Source of the DNA: Lepidurus packardi
Taxonomy: Eukaryota > Arthropoda > Branchiopoda > Notostraca > Triopsidae
Length of the DNA stretch: 64,000 bases
NCBI GenBank assembly: GCA_023053545.1
Contig: JAKZAN010000005.1
Location: forward strand, 9,052,001 to 9,116,000
Reading direction: 5' to 3'
Below are positions 58,501 to 64,000 of this stretch, in pieces. A program made the translations under genes and the position numbers. How positions within the stretch are numbered: position 1 is the first letter of the stretch; the number at the start of each line of letters is the position of its first letter. A model generated the notes under the pieces. It was not told where the DNA came from. It did no database searches and saw nothing but the letters and a program-made list of their open reading frames with translations.

Positions 58501-59698
58501 CGTTTGACCTTCAGTGCGGGGAATATCTGCAACCACTTTTTTACTACCGAATTCCTACGCAGAGTAGTTCACGGTCAGGAAGCGATGCTCAGACACCACG
58601 TGGCCAAGAAGAAAATAGCACATGTGGACGCTCAAGGCTGTCTTGTGAAACCTGAGAAACCTAATGGCATCAAAATGGAAAAGTTTGTCTTTGACGTCTT
58701 TCAGTTTTCTAAGTAAGTAGGCAAACCATCCCCCTTCGTCCCTTGCAAGAGTCATTAAGAAAAATACCTGCCATACCTATCACATTAAGAGTTAACTCAT
58801 GAAGTAAATATAACTCATTAACTAATACAAGTTATTCTTTACCTTTTCCGAAGGCATTTTGTAGTGTGGGAAGCTCTGCGGGAAGACGAATTCAGTCCGT
58901 TGAAGAACGCAGATGGTGCTGAGAAAGACACGCCCACGACTGCTCGCCACGCCTTGTATTCCCTCCATCAGCGTTTCGTATTGGCTGCCGGAGGCTCTTT
59001 TATTGATGAAGAAGGTTTACCTATCCCTCTCATTCCCAGGTAAGCTAGTTTGTTCCTATCTCTTTATTTGTTGTGGCATGATTAAGCCTGTAGAGCCCGA
59101 GTTGTGAACTTAGAATGTTTTGGAGTTATGGATGTTTTAAATTTGTGAATGTCTTAGAATTTGCGTATCTTGTAGAGATCCAAATGACCTCGTTTTTAGC
59201 ATGCGAACGTAAGCTTACTCTCGTTTTTTTTATTTGCCGCATTTTTTGCATCGTCCCCTGAACCTGCATATCCATTGCATATTGCGTATTTGCCTGTTAT
59301 TGCCTTGCTATTACCCGCTACCAGTCCTGCCGCGGCTGTCCAACCGCCTTCCGCCTCCAAAGATGGCGTTGAAACCAACAACAATCAAATGTAAGTAAAC
59401 AAACAAGTAAAGTGCTGGTGTTTCGGCCTTGTAGCATGTTTTGGGTTTAACGAACATGTTATGGAACTTGACAGCTAAAGTATTTGTATTCAAATAGTAA
59501 TGTAATCATTCTTTTTGTTATCCCAATAGTCAAAAATCATGTTTAAGAAGAGAAAGTCCGGTAATTTGCGAAATTTCTCCATTGGTTTCCTATGCCGGCG
59601 AAGGATTGGAAAAAGCAGTCCTAGGCAAAAAATTCAGCGTTCCTTTCCTTCTCAACGAAGGCGAAAACGGAGCTACATGTCACAACGGCCATTTGTAG
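55528..59698 (+). CDS. Uap1: UDP-N-acetylglucosamine pyrophosphorylase (UAP1)
   Basis: Makes UDP-GlcNAc from GlcNAc-1-phosphate and UTP, the precursor for chitin, N-glycans and GPI anchors. Exons: 55528-55655 (coding part of 55519-55655), 55720-55880, 57485-57689, 57849-58024, 58142-58314, 58378-58712, 58854-59039, optional 59325-59390, and 59530-59698. Length is 510 residues without and 532 with the cassette (human 505/522). Motifs: the nucleotide-binding loop [19 protein letters not shown] from residue 109, [81 protein letters not shown] and [15 protein letters not shown]. All active-site stretches look intact. Intron 2 carries the foldback element. Poly(A) signal AATAAA at 59951-59956. Confidence 0.96.
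56340..57280. repeat. pair of direct repeats flanking the foldback element
   Basis: Two imperfect direct copies, about 56340-56570 and 57075-57280, share GAGCTATTATCGTACGAGTT (at 56449 and 57154), TTTACAAT-GGGTAGT, GCTTT-AAACGTT and ATTCACTACTCC. They enclose the inverted-repeat element. Within the left copy the unit TTTGTCAAGAAAAT is itself repeated. Origin is unclear: a duplicated host segment, or outer parts of a composite element. Confidence 0.7.
56579..57064. mobile_element. foldback (long inverted repeat) non-autonomous element
   Basis: About 485 bp in UAP1 intron 2. The left arm begins CTACTGATCGCTATACGGAC and the right arm ends with the inverse, GTCCGTGTAGCGATCAGTGG in near-identical form (TCCGTGTAGCGATCAGTGG). 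Pairing continues inward for roughly 200 bp through ACCAATGACATTG, GTTTCGAC-AATC and GGTTCTCAAC blocks to a small centre. No coding capacity. One arm resembles a segment at about 40660-40890 in ZC3H4 copy 1. Confidence 0.75.
59325..59390 (+). CDS. Uap1: UAP1 optional cassette exon
   Basis: A 66-nt segment with acceptor ACCAG/TCC and donor AAT/GTAAGT. Both flanking joins stay in frame with or without it, because entry and exit phases are equal. It adds 22 residues, [14 protein letters not shown] and then GVETNNNQ, after residue 454. Human UAP1 has a 17-residue optional segment (AGX2 versus AGX1) at the same point, just after the LP-IP stretch. The hydrophilic sequence differs but the location agrees. 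Confidence 0.72.
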
Positions 59699-60960
59699 GT
59701 TAAGCCAAAATCACAAAAAATTCGAAATGTTGGGTTTGGTAGTGCCTTTTTCGGTGTCAAGTTTCGGGGTTACTACTTGGTTCATTACTACGGGGGCCTT
59801 ACAAAATACCACGTGTGTAAAACGTACTGTTTGGCACAACATTTTGAATTACTTTCAACCCCTTTTGCCCTTATCACCTAACTTAAAACTAACGAAAACA
59901 AAAGCAATTTATTTTTTCATGTACAGCCAAGATCCCTTGGGGCATGTACAAATAAACTTAGTTTAATGTGAAGCAAATTTGATGTTAGTTTGGTCAATTT
60001 GGGTTCGATCGAGGACCAGTTTTGTACTTTTGTAAATGTTATGGGTGTTGGATCACTGCCTGAGTGTTTTATGTGTGTTTTTTTCCACCTGTAAAAGGTG
60101 TTTTGGAGTCCGTTGGAGCAAGAACAAATAAATCTCGGAAGAGCATAAATTGTGAATGAATCTCCAGGAGAGGGGAAAACATCTCTAAGCTTGAATGGAG
60201 AGGCTGCCATCGATTTTCCTTCACCATTAAGCTCCTCCTCTCTACCTTTTTTATGAAAGGGGGGTTGGGGTGCCAAAGAGTCATCTTAAACCCACCTCAA
60301 AAAAAGTAATCCAGGAGAACAACGACTTTTTAGCAAGTTTGAATTGACGTCAGAGTCTGTAGGACATTAGGAGAAAAATAAGAAATTTAGCGCGTGCGTA
60401 GAAGTCCCAAGCTCCGCCCCTTTACTGCACTATGCGGCTGCCGCGCTAGTTAAGGTTTCGGCAGTCGAGAATCGAAGGTTAGAGCGGCAAGAACAAGTCT
60501 ATGAAGGGTGCTTTTCTAGGGGAATATCAAGGCTAAATATATAACAATCGGGAAACAGATCACGGTGCCCTAGAAAAGAGAGAGAAAAAAAAAATAACGT
60601 GACGTGAACACGACCATCTGCGGAGCTCCATACACGCTATTGCAACCCAATCAAGATAGAACGTCCCGGATTTCCTCTGATAGAGCACCCTTCAGGTGAA
60701 AAGTCTCGCACCGCAAAGATTTGTTGCCGCAAGAAAGGAAATTAAAAGCTTCCGGTGTGGTGTGGTAAAAAAAGACAATTTAGATTTGCTAGTGAACTAA
60801 TATGAGTACCTGGATAGCCCTTATACTGAACAAGTCAAGTAAATACTTCTTCTTATTTAAGTTTCTTTATTCCTAAATATTTTTTTTTGGTTGAAGTGTA
60901 ACGCAGTATCTGTGTGGATGATGATTACCAGTTAGTTCGTCGAAGTTGGTTGAAGTAGAG

Positions 60961-61008
60961 CAGTTGGAAGTAGATAAAGCAGTTGGAAGTAGATAAAGCA
61001 GTTGGAAG
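60961..61008 (+). repeat. 19-bp minisatellite, 2.5 copies
   Basis: The unit CAGTTGGAAGTAGATAAAG occurs twice in full followed by CAGTTGGAAG. A degenerate relative (GTTGAAGTAGAG) lies just upstream. Confidence 0.85.
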
Positions 61009-62736
61009 AAATATGTACTTGATATTTGAAACTGTCAGTCTGAATTACTAGATATTTTGCAAGTCATTCTTATTGCCAATTACAGATTGCGAGCCCTCGC
61101 GTCCGAGGGGAAGGAAGGATGGTGTTGTTTCATGGTTCGAGATAAATTCTTTGTGTTACTTAGTATGTTTCTGTAGCTATGGAAGTAATTAGCTATATTT
61201 CTGAGTAATTTATTTTCGTGTCTTAGGTAATACATGTAATTTGTTACGATATACCAAGGCTCCGTAATTCTGTTAGCATACAGTCATTTACATTAGTAAA
61301 TATTTTTTATTAAGTATCATATTTCTTCAGAACCATCTTGATCGTCTAAGCAATGGTGCAATTTCTGCCATACAAGTTCCCAGATTTTTTAACATAATTG
61401 CAGAGTAATTCCATGAATCTTGTCAATTAGGATGGGTAGATAATTTCTCACAATTCCACACAACTTACTAAGAAATCAAGTCATGTTCCTAAGAATCGCA
61501 TCCTTCATTGCTTAAGCAATTTCCTGGCATATTCTAAGAAATAAAAAGATAGTGAAATGTCAAAAATAGCTTATAAAGATGTATTTTCATAAGCGCTTTT
61601 CCTGTTCCATGTATTCTTGTTAGAACTTCCCTTACATTTTAGCTTACATTTTAGTAACCCAGTATGTCAGTATTGTCTACCTATATCTTTCGCTTACTTT
61701 CTCTATTGTGCCCTAAAACCTTAGGGGATTTAATGTTGTTCTCCCCTAATTGGGTCTATTGTTGTGTCCTCCGAAGAACATAAAACCATATTGTTGACCT
61801 TTAAGCGAGAAGGTAATGTTGTACCAACAAAAGAGCCATACAAAAAGATGAAAAAAAAGAAGGAAGTCTTTCGAGGGCCAAGATAGGAAGACCAAAGAAG
61901 AAAAAGAGCCAAGTGGGCCCTAGAAGTGATCACAAGAGAAGCCCCAGCGAGTCAGACCCACATGGGGAAATTGTACGAGACCCTGACCATTTATGTAGAA
62001 ACATACGTGTAGTACATATACACCACCAACACACATCACCTCAGGCCTGCGCGGTATTGATCTCTTTTCTCTTTTGCCTTGGGATTGTGCTAGAAACTAG
62101 AATACACTCATAAGCCCCGTCTCCATGCCCTAGCATACAGAGTAGAGTGTACTTCTCCTAAAATGTTTCCCCATACAACTCCGGACACTTACATTCCATG
62201 AAAACTGTCGAGGGTGTGGGGAGGGATTCCTGCGGAATTTCTCACGGTTGGACCAGGATGCCACGCCTCCTGTGGGATCAAGTGGTAATGGAAAATGATC
62301 TGTGTGAGGGTCACCGACTTTTGTCAAGGATTTCTCACCGGGAAGGAGAGAAACGAGACGTGAAGATGATGGTAGTATGTCTATCAGTCCCAAGGCCTCA
62401 TCACCCTCACCCCCCTCCCGTCATTGACACCCCCTTCCCCTCCAATCTTTCTAACAAATCAAGTTTTATCTCCTTCCGTTCTTGTATTTCCTTTTCGTGT
62501 CGCTTAATCACATAAACAGGCCCAGGTTTTCATTTCCAATCAAGTATTTCTTTATAACCCAAGGTCATTTACAATAATGCCGGATGGGGGGTGGCTTGGA
62601 TAGATAAGGAAGTGGTAAAATGGTAAAATATTGATATAAGAAATTTGATGTCTTTTTTCAAGGGGTGCTGGGTTTTCATGGGAGGACAGCGATCAATGGG
62701 GGTGGCATTTTGCATTCCAACTCAGGGTGTTTGGTG

Positions 62737-62768
62737 TGACGTCAAATCGTGGGTGTTGCCATGGCAAT
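62737..62768. promoter_or_regulatory. CRE next to an RFX X-box
   Basis: TGACGTCA, a perfect cAMP response element, at 62737-62744, and GTTGCCATGGCAAT, an RFX-type X-box half-site pair, at 62755-62768, ten bases apart and about 600 bp upstream of the DIRAS start codon. Motifs are seen directly; regulation of DIRAS is inferred from position. Confidence 0.45.
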
Positions 62769-63359
62769 GCGTTAAGAATTGTGTTGCGTGGGGGTAAAAA
62801 AAGCACAACTGCCGTGCGAGAAGGCGGGATACCTTGACATATTACGTTATCTCCCAAATACCTTTAATTCCGAGAAGTCCTATAATTGTAACCTCAATTT
62901 CCGCTTTACCATCTAGGAGCACGCTAGAAACTGATCCTGGAATCATTTATAGGTTCGACGATGAGGCTATTTATAAGATAAAAAAAAAATAAAGCATTTG
63001 TAAGGAATTTTCCAGATTGTATGTCAAGTAACTTGGTTTGGGCCGGATTTTCCACCCACACTGAAAGCAAAGATCAATGCGAGGTTATAGGTTCGGTTGA
63101 AGGTCATCCTGCCCACCCTCACCCTTGTACCCTTTGCTCCTCCCACTGGGGCAGGATGATTATACATGCGCCTCGCAAAAGAGTAACGATTTTCTGGATC
63201 TTTTATGGAATTCTTCTGGTATTTTGTAGGTGTAAGCGGGAAAAGCTGAGGGCAAAAGAATCATTTTTGGAAAAAGTTGGATTTTTGGGGCCAAGAAGGA
63301 AGGATTTTCCGGGTGACATTTCTTTTCCAAGAAAGAAAATCGTTGGAGTGTTTTTCATG

Positions 63360-63497
63360 ATGCCCGAGCAAAGTAACGACTACAGAGTCGTTGTGTTTGG
63401 GGCAGGGGGCGTGGGCAAATCCTCGCTCGTACTCCGATTCGTTAAAGGAACCTTCCGGGAATCCTATATCCCCACCGTGGAAGATACATACCGACAA
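63360..63497 (+). CDS. Diras: DIRAS-type Ras GTPase, first coding exon (3' partial)
   Basis: Small GTPase of the Di-Ras branch of the Ras family, membrane-attached and enriched in neurons in vertebrates. The 46 codons [46 protein letters not shown] are almost identical to human DIRAS1/2. The P-loop GAGGVGKS is at 14-21 and the switch I core YIPTVEDTY follows. The donor CAA/GTAAAA leaves in phase 0, where the family continues V-I-S. An extra in-frame ATG at 63357 directly precedes the family start. The frame is open further upstream but shows no homology. Later exons lie beyond the window. Confidence 0.93.
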
Positions 63498-64000
63498 GTA
63501 AAAACAAACTTTCCTTGAATTTTCTTTTTTTTCCCTCGCTTTCTAATTAAAGATTGCCTTTGCAATCGTTATGTTGCACTCGTACTTGAATCTTTTGATT
63601 TATCCATCTAGATTATTAATTAGATTTCCTTATCAACCATTATATTGAGGTGGAATCCTATAATTAATTTAGGGTAAGGATATCCTATTCAATTGGAATC
63701 ATTAGGATCATCTGTATCACCTGATTACTACACATTGTAAGAATGTCTTGTGCCTAGTACCTTTTATAGATTACCGTTGTAAAATTACAAGGAAAATGTA
63801 ATTTATAGAAAATTTGGGAGAAATTAACGATACTGAACGCCACGGTATATTGCAACTAGTTGATATTTTTTTCAAACTGTAAACAACACTTTAAACATTT
63901 TCAATTATATCGTTAAATTTCTTTTAAATTTGTGTTTAAATTTTCGTTAAAGTTGAAGGATTCTCGTGATATAGGGGTATGACATCAGTGCCATCTTTCG
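63498..64000. other. DIRAS intron, runs off the window
   Basis: AT-rich sequence after the DIRAS donor. No following exon (VISCDKS-like) was found before the window ends. Confidence 0.6.

Larger units (their letters stand above)
59699..63356. other. intergenic, UAP1 to DIRAS, with likely DIRAS promoter
   Basis: After the UAP1 3' UTR (AATAAA 59951-59956) no coding exon is recognised. A GC-richer patch at about 60335-60500 (TGACGTCAG, GCGCGTGCG, CTCCGCCCC, GGCTGCCGCG) looks like a promoter. A 19-bp minisatellite follows at 60961. The 62.7 kb site cluster is listed separately. Frames at 61.7-62.5 kb on both strands lack known motifs. Confidence 0.45.

Noticed and set aside
58955-60015. B-box-like GGTTCGATCGA near 60003 as a tRNA
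   Set aside because: No A box or cloverleaf around it.
63021-63359. Upstream in-frame extension of DIRAS
   Set aside because: The family starts at MPEQSND; the extension shows no homology and is probably 5' UTR or intron.

Overview
This window is animal nuclear DNA and almost certainly arthropod. The genes are split by short GT-AG introns, the non-coding DNA is AT-rich, and an ion transport peptide (ITP/CHH) gene with the arthropod alternative-exon layout is present. Eleven conserved protein genes were recovered by joining exons in frame: two run off the window ends and nine look whole. I cannot name the species or class from sequence alone. No rRNA, CRISPR or bacterial gene is visible.

Layout, left to right. 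(1) 1056-2622 (+): the last two exons of membralin, followed by about 12 kb with no gene I can support. (2) 14770-17525 (+): a p38 MAP kinase with three tandem, mutually exclusive 80-nt exons. (3) 19918-24774 (+): a secreted ADAMTS metalloprotease of 15 exons. (4) 29774-30890 (+): the ITP/CHH neurohormone gene with two alternative 3' exons. (5) 32041-33708 (+): the LKB1/STK11 kinase. (6) 36360-37940 (-): diphthamide synthesis protein DPH2. (7) 38674-43783 (-): a ZC3H4 / suppressor-of-sable CCCH zinc finger protein. (8) 46300-51775 (+): elongation factor SPT5, head to head with ZC3H4. (9) 52061-52882 (-): the ER chaperone DNAJB9/ERdj4, tail to tail with SPT5. (10) 55528-59698 (+): UDP-GlcNAc pyrophosphorylase UAP1 with an in-frame cassette exon. 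(11) 63360-63497 (+): the first coding exon of a DIRAS-type Ras GTPase.

Most neighbours are unrelated housekeeping or signalling genes. The exception is the ZC3H4/SPT5 pair, since both proteins act on elongating RNA polymerase II. The most striking signals are splicing ones. The p38 triple cassette swaps residues 225-251 and sits where human p38alpha has its two alternative exons. The UAP1 cassette sits where human AGX2 differs from AGX1. ITP has two endings, one amidated and one not.

Repeats are few. Two copies of one non-autonomous TA-flanked DNA transposon lie in opposite orientation in a ZC3H4 intron and an SPT5 intron. A roughly 480-bp foldback element lies in a UAP1 intron and shares a module with them. 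There is also an 89-bp tandem duplication, a minisatellite and a tRNA-like fragment. All exon joins were made by eye from splice signals, reading frame and remembered family sequences; no search was run.
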